A stretch of DNA of 64,000 nt from CAWFLT01 sp963816795 (GCA_963816795.1 CAWFLT010000001.1:124001-188000), one strand, 5' to 3'; positions 27,360 through 37,013 are shown, counted from the stretch's first letter. Made by a program: numbers and translations. Notes: a model not told the origin generated them from the sequence alone.

Positions 27360-28292
27360 ATGGGCGCTTGGATTGGTCGGCCACGCATCTTCGTGCTCCC
27401 GCTCGTCGGTGTGCTGGCGCTCGCGGTGGGCGTCGGGGCGCGGACGCAATCGGTTGAGAAGTCGATCTTCGTGTCGGTCGTCGACGGGTCCGGCAAGCCG
27501 GTCAAGGACATGACGGCGGCCGAGTTCGCGATTCGCGAAGACAACATGAACCGCGAGATCACCAGCGCCAAGCTGGCGACGCAGCCGCTCAACATCCAGA
27601 TTCTCGCCGACACCACGAAGGAGTCCGGTGCGGTCGGGATGATGACCAGAGCGGAAACCTCGTCGGGGGCGAGTGAGGTGATCCGCGACATCCGCACGTC
27701 GCTGACTGCATTTGTGAAGCACGTCGCCGCCGCGGCGCCGGCCACGCAGATCGCGTTGATGGAATTCGGTCAGGCGTCGATTCCTGTCGTCAACTTCACC
27801 AGCAACGTCGCCGACGTCGAGAAGGGCATCAACAAACTGTTCCCGAAGCCGGACGCGGCGTCGGTGCTCCTCGAGGCGATGATGGAAGCCAACAAGCAAC
27901 TCGAACGGCGACCGAGCCCGCGGCGCGCGATGGTGATCCTGAACATCGAGCCGGGCGACGAACAGAGCACGCAACAGCCCAACGCGATCATCGAGGGGTT
28001 CCGCAAGTCCGGGGCGTCGCTGTGGGCGGTGTCGCTGCAGCGCGGCGAACTGCGCAATCCTGCGCGCGACATCGTCCTGGCCAAGTTGACCCAGGTCACC
28101 GGCGGGCGTCGCGAGTTCATTGTCGGCCAGTCCGCGATCGAGAACTGGCTGAAGACGTTCGGCGATGCGCTCACGAGCCAGTACGAAATCACCTATCGGC
28201 GGCCTGACAACAAACCGGCCACACAGGTGCTGACTGGCATCACGCGGCCGGGTGGTCTCCGCGTGTACGCCAACATGTTCGCGCCCAGATAG
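27360..28292 (+). CDS. Secreted VWFA-like domain protein (3), short form
   Basis: 310 residues from ATG 27360, chosen over ATG 27333 because GGAGG at 27349-27353 is spaced 6 nt from it and the earlier ATG lies in repeat-like DNA. The N-terminal hydrophobic segment PRIFVLPLVGVLALAVGVGA is a signal peptide or anchor. The body resembles the VWFA-related family: SIFVSVVDGSGKPVKDM, AEFAIREDN, then a Rossmann-like domain with ATQIALMEFGQAS, SPRRAMVILNIEPGDE and a C-terminal YEITYRRPDNKPA. It has no TPR tail, unlike the proteins at 14.8 and 18.2 kb. It precedes a sulfatase-like gene by 22 nt, probably in one operon. Confidence 0.85.
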   Translation: MGAWIGRPRIFVLPLVGVLALAVGVGARTQSVEKSIFVSVVDGSGKPVKDMTAAEFAIREDNMNREITSAKLATQPLNIQILADTTKESGAVGMMTRAETSSGASEVIRDIRTSLTAFVKHVAAAAPATQIALMEFGQASIPVVNFTSNVADVEKGINKLFPKPDAASVLLEAMMEANKQLERRPSPRRAMVILNIEPGDEQSTQQPNAIIEGFRKSGASLWAVSLQRGELRNPARDIVLAKLTQVTGGRREFIVGQSAIENWLKTFGDALTSQYEITYRRPDNKPATQVLTGITRPGGLRVYANMFAPR

Positions 28293-28314
28293 CGGTGGCT
28301 GGATCCGCGGCGCC

Positions 28315-30526
28315 ATGAGCGCGCCGACTTCCCGCAAGCCCGTCCGCGGCGCGCGATCGGAACGGGCGGCCGTCGCTTCGCCGGCGGCCCCCGGAAAGGC
28401 GCGCGGCGGCTGGATCGCGGCAGGTGGCGCGCTGTTGGCCGCGATCGGCGCCATTGCGCTCTGGTGGGGGCGCGGCAGCCCGTACGCCGTCACTCAAACC
28501 GCGGACCAGAACGTCCTCCTCGTCACCATCGACACGCTGCGCGCCGACGCGCTTGGGTCGTACGGCGGCCGTGCCGCCACGCCGCACCTCGATCGGCTGG
28601 CCGCGGGCGGCGCGCGCTTCTCGTTCGCGCACGCGCACGCGGTCGTGACGCTGCCATCCCACACCTCCATCCTGACCGGGCAGCTTCCCTACGAGCACGG
28701 CATGCGCGACAACAGCGGCTATCGCGTCAAGGACGGGACCCGGACGCTCGCGACGCGACTCAAGGCCCTTGGCTTTGCGACCGGCGCCTTCGTCGGCGGC
28801 TTCCCCCTCACGAAGCGGTTCGGCCTGACGCCCGGCTTCGACGTCTACGACGACCAGGTACCCGAGCTCAAAGGCGATGTGTCGTTCTCGATGCCCGAGC
28901 GGACCGCAGACGAGGTCACCAGGAGCGCGATCGATTGGATCGGCCGCCAGACCACGAAGTTCTTCTCGTGGGTGCACGTATTCGATCCCCACTCGCCGTA
29001 CAAACCGCCGGCCGATCTCGCGTCGCAGTACGCGTCGCAACCATACGACGGTGAAGTCGCGGCCGTCGATCGCGCGCTCGGCCCGCTCTTCGATCGGCTC
29101 GCCACCCTCTCACGGCCAACCCTCGTCATCATCACCTCGGATCACGGCGAAAGCCTCGGCGACCACGGCGAGCTGACGCACGGGATGTTTGCGTACGAGG
29201 CCACGCTTCGCGTCCCGCTCATCGTCGCGACCGTGCACGCTGGTGGCTCGGCGACGCGTGGCGTCGTCATCGACGCCCCGGCCCGCCACGTCGACATCGC
29301 GCCGACCGTACTCGATGCCGTCGGGGCGCCGGTCGAAGCCTCGCTGGCGGGAAGCTCGTTGCGCGAGGTCATTGGCAGCGGCCGCGGCGGCGACCGGCCG
29401 CTCTACTTCGAGGCGATGACGTTCAGTCTCGTGCGCGGCTGGGCGCCGCTCCGTGGCGTGATCGTAGGCCGCGAGAAGTACATCGACTTGCCGATCGCGG
29501 AACTCTACGAACTGGGTGCGGATCCGGCAGAGGTGAAGAACCTGGCGGCGTCGCTCGCCGAACGGCGGCAGGTTCTCTTCAACACCCTGAAGACCTACAA
29601 CGTCGCGCCGCCGGAGCGCCCCGGGCAGGAATCCGCCGCGGTCGCTGCGACCCTTCGGTCGCTCGGGTACGTGTCGGGCAGCGCGCCCGCGAAGAAGGTC
29701 TACACCGAAGACGACGATCCAAAACGCCTCGTCGCGGTTGACCGTGACCTGCACGCGGCCACCGAGCTCTACCAGAACGGGAAAGTGCGCGGAGGCAATC
29801 GCACTCTTCACTCGCGTCATCGACCGGCGTCCTGACATGGCCGACGCGGCGATTCAGCTCGCGCATGCCTACTGGGAGGCCGGCGAGCCGGGGCCGGCGA
29901 TCTCGGCGCTCGAGGGCGCGCTCAAGTCGGGCGCGCCGGACCGCGACCTCCGCATCCGACTCGGCATCTATCTCGCCGAGAGCCATGCCGACAGCAAGCG
30001 CGCCATCCTCGTCCTCGAGGGGCTGCCGACGACCGACGTCGAGGCGCTCAACGCGCTCGGCATCGCGTACGGTGACGCCAGGCGCTACCCGGACGCGATC
30101 GCGAGCTTCAACCGGGTCCTGGCGCTCGATCCGACGAACGGACTCGCGTATCAGAATCTCGCGTCAATGACGCTGAGTCAGGCGCGGGCCGCGACCACGC
30201 CAGCCGATCGCCAGCGGCTCCTCCAGGAAGCTGAAGGGTTCGCGCGAAAGGCGCTGGCTGTCGACAGCGCGCTTCCGGGTGCGCACACCATCCTCGGCGT
30301 GATTCTTTCCGGCGCCGGCCGGAAGGCCGACGCGATTGACAGTTGGAAGCGCGCGGTGGCGCTCGACAGCGGTGAGTTCAACGCGCTGTACAACCTCATC
30401 TTGACGCTCGTGGAAACCGGGCAGACCGGCGACGCGCGTACTTACGCGCAACAGTTCGTGAACACGGCGCCTCCAGCGTTTTTCAAGACCGAGATCGCAC
30501 AGATGCGCGAGTTCCTGCGACGATAG
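28315..30526 (+). CDS. Membrane-anchored sulfatase-like hydrolase with TPR domain (paralog D, subfamily 2; apparent +1 frameshift)
   Basis: About 736 residues once joined. ATG 28315 starts a basic N-terminus and an anchor helix (GWIAAGGALLAAIGAIALWW). The sulfatase fold follows: NVLLVTIDTLRADALGSYGG, VVTLPSHTSILTG (Thr at the nucleophile position), VHVFDPHSPYKPP and TSDHGESLGDHGELTHG. The first frame continues to TELYQNGK at about 29784, then is lost. TPR sequence resumes as CAEAIALFTRVIDRRPDMADA in the next frame and runs to 30526. Removing one A from AAA at 29782-29784 restores the frame. Highly similar to paralog C (12.7 kb) and to its downstream neighbour E, 4 nt away. Confidence 0.88.
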
Positions 30527-30530
30527 ATCG

Positions 30531-32630
30531 ATGGCCGCGCCTCGTTCCTCCCCGCGTCGTTGGCCGGCCGCACTGGTGGTCCTCGCACTCCTTGCGGCAG
30601 GCGCGTGGTGGTGGCTCAGGCCCCACGCCTTCGCGCTCGCCGCCAATCCGGATCGCAATATTCTCCTCGTCACGATCGACACCTTGCGGGCCGACGCACT
30701 GGGATCGTACGGCGGCCGGGCGACCACCCCCAATCTGGACCGGCTGGCCGCGCGCGGTGCCCGCTTCACTTTTGCGCACGCACATGCGGTGGTCACGCTG
30801 CCTTCGCACGCCTCGATCTTGAGCGGCCGCTACCCGTACGAGCACGGCATCCGCGACAACACGGGCTATCGCTACCCGGCCAGCCAGGCGACGGCGGCCA
30901 CACGACTCAAGGCGGCAGGTTTCGCGACCGCGGCGTTCATCGGCGGCTTCCCGCTCGACCGCCGATTCGGCTTGGGGATCGGCTTCGATCGCTACGATGA
31001 CCAGCTCCAGCGCGGGACGTCCGCGTCTGAACCCGGAGATCGCGAGCGCCGCGCAGACGCCGTCGTGACGTCGGCGCTGGGGTGGATCGATCAGCAGCAA
31101 GGCCGGTGGTTCTCGTGGCTCCATCTCTATGATCCGCACGTGCCCTACGAGCCGCTGGACCCTTGGGCCGCGCGTTTTCCGTCGGACCCGTACCTCGGGG
31201 AAGTTTCGGCCACCGACGCCGCGCTCGGCTCACTGTTCGATCGGCTTGCCACGCAGTCTCGCCCAACGCTGGTCGTGATCACCGGAGATCATGGCGAGAG
31301 CCTCGGCGATCACGGCGAGCTGACGCACAGCATTTTCGCGTACGAGCCAGTGTTGCGCGTCCCGCTGCTCGTTGCCGAGATCCTGCCCGGCAACGCCAGT
31401 GTCTCGACGACGGGCGTGACCGTCGATGCCGGCGTTCGCCATGTCGATATCCTCCCTACGCTCCTGGAGTCAGCGGGGATCGCGCCGGACGAGACTTCCG
31501 GGGCGTCGCTCCGAGACGTCATCGCCGGGGGCGATGTCGACCGGCCGTCTTACTTCGAGGCGATGACATCGACGCTGGCTCGCGGCTGGGCGCCACTTCG
31601 CGGCGTCCTCGTCGGTCGCGACAAGTACATCGACTTGCCGCTGCCCGAGCTGTACGACCTGTCCACGGATTCTGGCGAGGCGCGCAATCTGGCCTCGACG
31701 CGGGCTGAACGCGCGCAGGTGCTGCTCAACACACTCAAAGGCTTCAACGTCGCGCCGCCAGGGCGGCCGCAGGAAGAGACGCCGGAGACGATCGAGCGGC
31801 TGCGGTCGCTCGGCTACATCGGCGGCGGCTCCGCGACGGCACGCGAGCGCTACACCGAAGACGACGACCCGAAACGATTGATCGCGATCGAGCAGGGCAT
31901 GCAGCGCGCGGCCGAGGCGAGGCGCGCTGGACGCAGTGGAGACGCCGTGGCGATGTACGAGAGCATTCTTGCCAAACGCCCAGACACCGAGGATGCCTAC
32001 CGGCATCTGGCACTGACGTATTGGCTGACGGGCCAGCCGCAGCAGGCGATCGCGACGCTCGAGACGGCGCTCAAGAACGGCGTCACGCAGCGCGAAGTGC
32101 GCATCAAACTCGGTCAATACATGACGGAGGCGGGCCAGGCGCGCCGGGCGATCGATCTGCTGGCGACATTTGCCAACGACGATCCCGACGCGCTCATCGC
32201 GCTCGGCAATGCCTACGTCGCCGCGGGCCGTCCGGCCGATGCGATCCGAACGTTCACCCGCCTCCTCACGATCGATCCGGCAAACGCGCTGGCCTACCAG
32301 AACATCGGCATCGCCGAACTTGGCGCACGAAACGCGGCCGCAGCCGAGACGGCGCTTCGGCACGCCGTCAGCCTCGATCCCTCGCTGCCGGGCGCGCACA
32401 CCGCGCTTGGCGTGGTCCTCGCCGGCAGCAACCGGCGTGACGAGGCCATCGCGATGTGGAAGCGCGCGGTCGACCTCGATCCGCAGGAAGGCAACGCGCT
32501 GTACAACTTGACCGTCAATCTAGACGCCAGCGGCCGCAAGGAGGAAGCGCGTGCCTACGGCGAGCGCTTTCTAGCAATCGCACCGCCTGGCCCGGATGCC
32601 GCCGCAGTCCGCAGGATGATCGGCAAGTAG
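30531..32630 (+). CDS. Membrane-anchored sulfatase-like hydrolase with TPR domain (paralog E, subfamily 2)
   Basis: 699 residues, intact. Anchor helix about 12-29, then NILLVTIDTLRADALGSYGG (metal Asp about 50 and 55), VVTLPSHASILSG (Thr about 89, His about 93), LHLYDPHVPYEPL, ITGDHGESLGDHGELTHS, ARGWAPLRGVLVG and KYIDLPLPELYDL. The TPR domain starts after RYTEDDDPKRLIAIEQGMQ at about 435 and covers the rest. It matches paralogs C and D throughout, so C, D and E share a recent common ancestor. Predicted topology: short cytoplasmic N-terminus with catalytic and TPR domains outside. Reaction unknown; there is no formylglycine precursor residue at the active site. Confidence 0.92.
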   Translation: MAAPRSSPRRWPAALVVLALLAAGAWWWLRPHAFALAANPDRNILLVTIDTLRADALGSYGGRATTPNLDRLAARGARFTFAHAHAVVTLPSHASILSGRYPYEHGIRDNTGYRYPASQATAATRLKAAGFATAAFIGGFPLDRRFGLGIGFDRYDDQLQRGTSASEPGDRERRADAVVTSALGWIDQQQGRWFSWLHLYDPHVPYEPLDPWAARFPSDPYLGEVSATDAALGSLFDRLATQSRPTLVVITGDHGESLGDHGELTHSIFAYEPVLRVPLLVAEILPGNASVSTTGVTVDAGVRHVDILPTLLESAGIAPDETSGASLRDVIAGGDVDRPSYFEAMTSTLARGWAPLRGVLVGRDKYIDLPLPELYDLSTDSGEARNLASTRAERAQVLLNTLKGFNVAPPGRPQEETPETIERLRSLGYIGGGSATARERYTEDDDPKRLIAIEQGMQRAAEARRAGRSGDAVAMYESILAKRPDTEDAYRHLALTYWLTGQPQQAIATLETALKNGVTQREVRIKLGQYMTEAGQARRAIDLLATFANDDPDALIALGNAYVAAGRPADAIRTFTRLLTIDPANALAYQNIGIAELGARNAAAAETALRHAVSLDPSLPGAHTALGVVLAGSNRRDEAIAMWKRAVDLDPQEGNALYNLTVNLDASGRKEEARAYGERFLAIAPPGPDAAAVRRMIGK

Positions 32631-32816
32631 CTCAGCGAGTCGTCGGTTGTACGGTTTGCCTTCTGCCTTGGCCTGCGCTGCTCGCCGTTCCTCGTGAGGA
32701 TCTGGCAGCGCTGGCTGAAACGTCCGGTCCTTAAAGCTCGCGAGAGCCTCTAAGGCTGTCGCAATCCGCTCGAGCGCCTGGGCCACTCGCGGGTCGGGCA
32801 TCGATGTCGTCTCCAT
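32571..32816 (-). CDS. Possible small helical protein, uncertain
   Basis: An 81-codon frame on the minus strand reading MPDPRVAQALERIATALEAL near its start (ATG 32801, or 32816 for the longer form). The first half looks like a natural amphipathic helix followed by a charged region. The C-terminal 20 codons overlap the end of the sulfatase-like gene and look unnatural, so the frame may be disrupted or spurious. No family recognised. The rest of 32631-32962 has no other gene. Confidence 0.3.
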   Translation of the reverse strand: METTSMPDPRVAQALERIATALEALASFKDRTFQPALPDPHEERRAAQAKAEGKPYNRRLAELLADHPADCGGIRARRCDC

Positions 32817-32962
32817 AAGTCCTCCGTTGCAGGCGGTCGCTGCCGAATTCTGTGCCGCAGAGACCCGCTGGGCTAAGCAAAAGAATCAATAAGTCGCGAG
32901 AAGAACCCTGCGGCGGAGGACGTTTGGACCTGGACGGCGATGCTAGAATCCAACGGATCCTG

Positions 32963-34222
32963 ATGCGCATCGCCCGACCGATGTGTGCCGGCGTCATCGC
33001 CGTCGCGCTTCTCTGCGCCGGCCGGTCATCCCTCCAGGGACAAGCGCCCCCGGCGGCTCAGGGCGGCGCCCAGCAGCCGACGTTCCGGACGACCACCAGC
33101 CTCGTCGAAGTCGACGCCATCGTCCTCGACGACCAGGGCCGGTTCGTGCCCGGTCTCCTCGCCGACGACGTGACGATCCTCGAGGACGGGAAGCCGCAGG
33201 CCATCCAGCAGTTCTACATGGTCACGCACGACCCGTCGAGGCCAGTCGCCGGCGCTCAGGGCGGTGCGTCGGCGGAGGACCGCGCCCACCGGATCTTCGT
33301 GCTGCTCTTCGACGAAGGCCACCTGGCGGTCGATTCCCTTCAGCGCGTCAAGCGCGGCGCCGAGCAGTTCCTCCGCGAGCAGTTCGGGCCCGGTGATCTC
33401 GGTGGCATCTTCGTCGGCGGCAGCATGTTCCGCGGCAAACTCACGACGAGCCGCGCCGATTTGATCGCCGGCGTGCAGGCCGTCAAGTCGGAGATCGACA
33501 ACCGCCAGGCGCTGCTGGCGCCGCTCCGCGAGTTTCCGCGGATCCCGAGCGAGGTCGATGCCTACCGGATCGAGGGCGGCGCCCGGGAGCTCGTCGATCA
33601 GCTCGGCGTCGAGGCGTGCCGGGAGGAAGCGTTCCTGTGCCAGGACAGCGGCGGCGTGAACCAGGTCGAGAATCTGATTCAGAAGAAGGCGCGGCACTAC
33701 GTGCGGCAGGCCCGAGTGCTCGCCAGCACCGCGGTGCAGAACCTGCAGAACGTCATCGGCAGCTTGAGCCGCATTCCCGGACGCAAGACCATCGTGCTGT
33801 TGTCGGAGGGCTTCTTCGTCGAGGAATCCAGGTCCCTGCTGCAGACGATCTCCGCGCACGCCGCACGGGGCGGCACGACGATCTACTCGATCGACGGCCG
33901 CGGTCAGACCAACGGCAACAGCCCGCCGTCAGATGTGCTCAGCGCGTCGATGGGACGCTCGACCAACTTCGATACGGCCGACGACGGCCCGACGATTCTC
34001 ACCGAGGGAACGGGCGGGTTTATCGTCCGCAACATCGACGACGTCGCCCGCGCGTTCGGCCTCGTCGCGCGCGACACCAGCACCTACTACGTCATCGGCT
34101 ATCAGCCCACCAACCGCGTCATGGACGGCAAGGTCCGCAAGATCGAAGTGCGCACGAAGGCCAAGGGCTTGAAAGTTCGTGCCCGCAAGGCCTATGTCGC
34201 GACGCCGCTGCCGACCAAGTAA
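32963..34222 (+). CDS. Secreted VWFA-related domain protein (4), no TPR
   Basis: 419 residues from ATG 32963, which places the signal peptide (CAGVIAVALLCAGRSSLQG) at the N-terminus; the longer in-frame extension is unlikely. The family pattern is complete: FRTTTSLVEVDAIVLDDQGR, GLLADDVTILEDGKPQ, RIFVLLFDEGHLAV, IPGRKTIVLLSEGFFVEES, TTIYSIDGRG and TSTYYVIGYQPTN near the end. A near -10 TAGAAT occurs at 32944-32949, close to the start, with no well-spaced -35. It follows the sulfatase-like pair after a 332-nt gap, so it closes a VWFA-sulfatase-sulfatase-VWFA block. Function unknown. Confidence 0.88.
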   Translation: MRIARPMCAGVIAVALLCAGRSSLQGQAPPAAQGGAQQPTFRTTTSLVEVDAIVLDDQGRFVPGLLADDVTILEDGKPQAIQQFYMVTHDPSRPVAGAQGGASAEDRAHRIFVLLFDEGHLAVDSLQRVKRGAEQFLREQFGPGDLGGIFVGGSMFRGKLTTSRADLIAGVQAVKSEIDNRQALLAPLREFPRIPSEVDAYRIEGGARELVDQLGVEACREEAFLCQDSGGVNQVENLIQKKARHYVRQARVLASTAVQNLQNVIGSLSRIPGRKTIVLLSEGFFVEESRSLLQTISAHAARGGTTIYSIDGRGQTNGNSPPSDVLSASMGRSTNFDTADDGPTILTEGTGGFIVRNIDDVARAFGLVARDTSTYYVIGYQPTNRVMDGKVRKIEVRTKAKGLKVRARKAYVATPLPTK

Positions 34223-34249
34223 GGCCAAGGACCAAGAGCCAGAGGCACA

Positions 34250-34400
34250 AGACAAAGCACGACACGGGGCTCACGGAACGGCACGGGGCCACGGAGTTCA
34301 ACACGGAGGATTCACGGAGAGGACAGGCTTTCATCCGATGTTCAAGATCGTGTCTCCGTGTCCTCCGTTCGTCTCCGTGTTCCCCGTGTGAGCTTTTGAT
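34250..34400. repeat. Inverted-arm CACGGAG repeat element
   Basis: In the gap between convergent genes, the left part carries CACGG-type units (CTCACGGAACGGCACGGGGC ...) and the right part their complements (... CTCCGTGTTCCCCGTGTGAG), around a unique centre near 34330. The layout matches the elements at 35.4 and 49.7 kb. No coding character. Confidence 0.65.
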
Positions 34401-34419
34401 CTGAGAGCTGATGACCAGG

Positions 34420-36735
34420 TTAGTTTTTCCTGATGCTCTTAGCCTTTGCCAGATTCGCGCGGGCGTCGGCATACTCGGGCGCGAGGCGGACGGCTTCGGT
34501 GAACGAGGCGATCGCTTCGTCGACGCGGCCGAGCTCGGCCAGGACGACGCCGAGCTCGTTGTGGACGATGGCCCGATTCGGCTCGTACTTCAGGGCCTGA
34601 CGGTAGGCCGCGACGGCGTCCTCGCGGCGGCCTGCGGCGTCCAGCGCCCGTGCCAGGTCTGCGTACGCCCCGCCAGACACCGGCGCGAGCCGGATCGCCT
34701 CTGAGAAGCGCGCGACCGCATCGGCTGGCCGGCCCATTCGCATCAACGCGTACCCAAGGTTGCGCAGCGCGCGGATCGAATCGGGCCGGAGCCGGAGCGC
34801 CGCCTGGTACTCGCCGGCCGCTTCTTCAAACCGCTCGAGGGTGCCGAGCGCGCTCCCGAGGTTGTGATGCGTCTCGGCGTCACTCGGGTTGAGGCGCAGG
34901 GCCTCACGATACGCGAGGACCGCTTCGTCAAGCCGGCCGAGCGACTGAAGCGCGTTGCCGAGGCTGGCCTGAGCATTCGCGTAGACCGGCCGCAAGCGAA
35001 TGGCCGCTCTGGCCGCTGCGACCGCCTCGTCGTGCCGGCCGAGCCGCTCCAGCGCGAGGCTCCGATTGCACTGCACTTCCGGATCGTCCGGCTTCAGGCG
35101 CAACGCCTCGTCGAACGCCGCGAGCGCCTGATTGTCCTGCTGCAGCTCGAGAAACGCGGTGCCGAGATTGTTGTGCACCTGCGAGAAATCCGCCTTGAGC
35201 GCGAGCGCGGCGCGAAACTCCGTCACCGCCGCGTCGATCCGCGACCGGTCGCCGGTGGCCCGGCCTTCTCCGAGCAGCACCCATCCGAGGTTGTGCCGGA
35301 TCATCCAGCTCGTCGGGTTGCGGGCGATCGTCGCGCGATACAGCGTCTTGGCGTCGACGTAGTCGTGGCTTTGACGCCAGGTGAGAACGGCGAGCGTCGC
35401 GATCAGAGCGCAGACGAAGATCTTTTCAACACGAAGGGCACGAAGGACACGAAGAAAACGAAGAACACGAAGAGAGCTTGGCGAAGACCTTGTGGCAACG
35501 GCTGACTCGAGGTTTTCTGCATTCCGACTTTTTGAAATGTTCCCTTCGTGCGCTTCGTCCCCTTCGTGCGCTTCGTGCTCTTCGTGTTGAAAGATCTTGC
35601 GTTGAAAGATCTGTGACCCGCGCCAGATCGCGGCGGCGACCAGCGTGATCACCCCGATGCTGGCCAGATACTGAAAGTGATCCGCCACGAAGGAATAGCG
35701 GAACGGGTAGACGTTGAAGAATCCGAGCGCCGGAAACAGCGTGCCGACAAAGAACAGCATCGCCGCCAGCGGCGCCCGGGATCGCTTCCGCCAGAGCCAG
35801 CAGGCCACAAGGACCGCCAGCGCCGTCACTGGGTAGACATACAGCCACACCGAGCGCGCGTCGATCTCCCACCGCGGGTAGATGAACGTCAGGTTGACAG
35901 GCCACGCGAGCTTGGCCAGATAGAACCAGAACGCGCGGCCGGCAATCAGCACGCGCTCGATCAGGCTGATCTCGAACTCCGCGCCCTCCGCGCCGATCTG
36001 GGTGCGCTCGAGGAACGCCGTGAGGAGACCGGCAGCGATCCCGAGCGCGAAGAACGGCACCAGCGGCCGCAGATCTTCGCGCCAGCGCAACCGGCCTCGC
36101 TGCCACCAGAACACCACGAGCAGCGCCGCCGGGAGCGTCGCCGTCACGCTCTTCGACAACAGGGCGAGCACGAACAACGCGAACGCGGCGCCGTACAGTC
36201 TCGACGACCGGCTGGTATCAAATCGCAGATAGAGCAGGGCCGCGCCGAGATAGAGCGCGCCCGACAGCGTGTTCTTGAGCTCGGTCATCCACGCGACGGA
36301 TTCGACGTGGACCGGATGGAGCGCAAACAGACAGGCGGCCAGCCAGGCGCCTGGAATTGCCAGGCGGCGGAGAATCAGACCGATCAGAAACGCCGATCCG
36401 GCGTGGAGCAGGATGTTGACGAGGTGATACCCGAGCGTCGCGTCTCCCCACAGCCGATGCATCAGCCAGAAGGCTGAATGGACGACCGGGTAGTACTGCT
36501 GCGTGGCGCCGATGTCGAACCAGATGCGCCAGAGCCCGTCGAGCGACTGCAGCGCCGGCTGCGTCAAGTGCGCATCGTCATCCCACAGCGGACCGCCGTG
36601 CCAGGCGGGAAAGTAGGCCGCCAGAGTGAGCACGATCAGGACGGGCAGCGGCCACGACGTCCGCCACGCCTCGGCCCTCGGCGGCAAAATGGAACGCGTT
36701 GTGGGCCGCGGCCGGCCGCGCCGCTTCTGAGGCAT
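34420..36735 (-). CDS. TMTC-like polytopic membrane protein with TPR domain (GT-C glycosyltransferase-like)
   Basis: 771 residues from ATG 36735. The N-terminal half has about ten membrane helices and motifs of the TMTC / DUF1736-like family: WHGGPLWDDDAHL (acidic loop, about 46-57), HSAFWLMHRLWG, LHPVHVESVAWMTELKN (about 139-155), LLSKSVTATLPAALL and YPFRYSFVADHFQYLAS. The C-terminal half (about 460-771) is a regular array of about eight TPRs. Eukaryotic TMTCs are O-mannosyltransferases; the bacterial homologs are mostly uncharacterised, so sugar transfer to exported proteins is only a suggestion. Residues about 378-440, in the loop before the last helix, are made of His-Glu-rich and Arg-Leu-rich sequence. 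They are encoded by an inverted-arm repeat inserted in frame. Confidence 0.85.
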   Translation of the reverse strand: MPQKRRGRPRPTTRSILPPRAEAWRTSWPLPVLIVLTLAAYFPAWHGGPLWDDDAHLTQPALQSLDGLWRIWFDIGATQQYYPVVHSAFWLMHRLWGDATLGYHLVNILLHAGSAFLIGLILRRLAIPGAWLAACLFALHPVHVESVAWMTELKNTLSGALYLGAALLYLRFDTSRSSRLYGAAFALFVLALLSKSVTATLPAALLVVFWWQRGRLRWREDLRPLVPFFALGIAAGLLTAFLERTQIGAEGAEFEISLIERVLIAGRAFWFYLAKLAWPVNLTFIYPRWEIDARSVWLYVYPVTALAVLVACWLWRKRSRAPLAAMLFFVGTLFPALGFFNVYPFRYSFVADHFQYLASIGVITLVAAAIWRGSQIFQRKIFQHEEHEAHEGDEAHEGNISKSRNAENLESAVATRSSPSSLRVLRFLRVLRALRVEKIFVCALIATLAVLTWRQSHDYVDAKTLYRATIARNPTSWMIRHNLGWVLLGEGRATGDRSRIDAAVTEFRAALALKADFSQVHNNLGTAFLELQQDNQALAAFDEALRLKPDDPEVQCNRSLALERLGRHDEAVAAARAAIRLRPVYANAQASLGNALQSLGRLDEAVLAYREALRLNPSDAETHHNLGSALGTLERFEEAAGEYQAALRLRPDSIRALRNLGYALMRMGRPADAVARFSEAIRLAPVSGGAYADLARALDAAGRREDAVAAYRQALKYEPNRAIVHNELGVVLAELGRVDEAIASFTEAVRLAPEYADARANLAKAKSIRKN
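35416..35604. mobile_element. In-frame inverted-arm CACGAAG element inside the TMTC-like gene
   Basis: Left arm AAGATCTTTTCAACACGAAG followed by CACGAAGGACACGAAG-type units; right arm of CTTCGTGCGCTTCGT-type units ending CTTCGTGTTGAAAGATC, about 180-190 bp in all. GTTGAAAGATCT is duplicated at the right edge (35586 and 35601). The host frame stays open across it and encodes about 60 low-complexity residues. A fragment with the same edge (ATCTTTCAACACGAAGGACA) lies at 55163. Mechanism of spread unknown; no transposase nearby. Confidence 0.65.
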
Positions 36736-36960
36736 GCGAACTGATATTACGTTCTTCTCCGTGTCCTCTAAACTTACCGGCGCGGGGCCTGGCCTCCGCC
36801 AAGGCTTCGGCCCAGCTCGCCGAAGCGCCTTCGGCGCGAAGGCGGCCCACCCCCGCGCCTCGAGCCCGCGCCACAAACCGGCGCGGGGTGCTCCGTGCCC
36901 TCTAGTTCTTCTCCGTGCCCTCTAGCCCTTCCTCCGTGTCCTCCTTGCGGCGAGGCGTAC
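36736..36960. other. Intergenic, repeat-rich, no gene
   Basis: Holds CCGTGTCCTCT/CCGTGCCCTCT short repeats at both sides. Between them is a GC-rich piece flanked by a 12-bp direct repeat ACCGGCGCGGGG (36777-36788 and 36878-36889) containing GCGCCTTCGGCGC and CCCACCCCCGCGCCTCG. The latter resembles the start of the array at 40.5 kb. The direct repeats look like the edges of an inserted piece about 90 bp long. No coding sequence is supported here. Confidence 0.5.
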
Positions 36961-36994
36961 AAAAAAAACGGCTCCGGGCAAGCCCGGAGCCGTT
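36961..36994 (-). terminator. Intrinsic terminator for TonB-dependent receptor 2
   Basis: AACGGCTCCGGG (36967-36978) pairs perfectly with CCCGGAGCCGTT (36983-36994) around a CAAG loop. On the minus strand the stem is followed by a run of eight T (plus-strand A at 36961-36968). It begins 19 nt beyond the receptor stop. Confidence 0.9.
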
Positions 36995-37013
36995 CGGTTG
37001 TAGTCGCCTCGCG

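Noticed and set aside
32944..32949. TAGAAT as a promoter -10 box for the VWFA gene at 32963
   Set aside because: Only TTGGAC with a 14-nt spacer lies upstream, too short, and the box is only 13 nt from the start codon.
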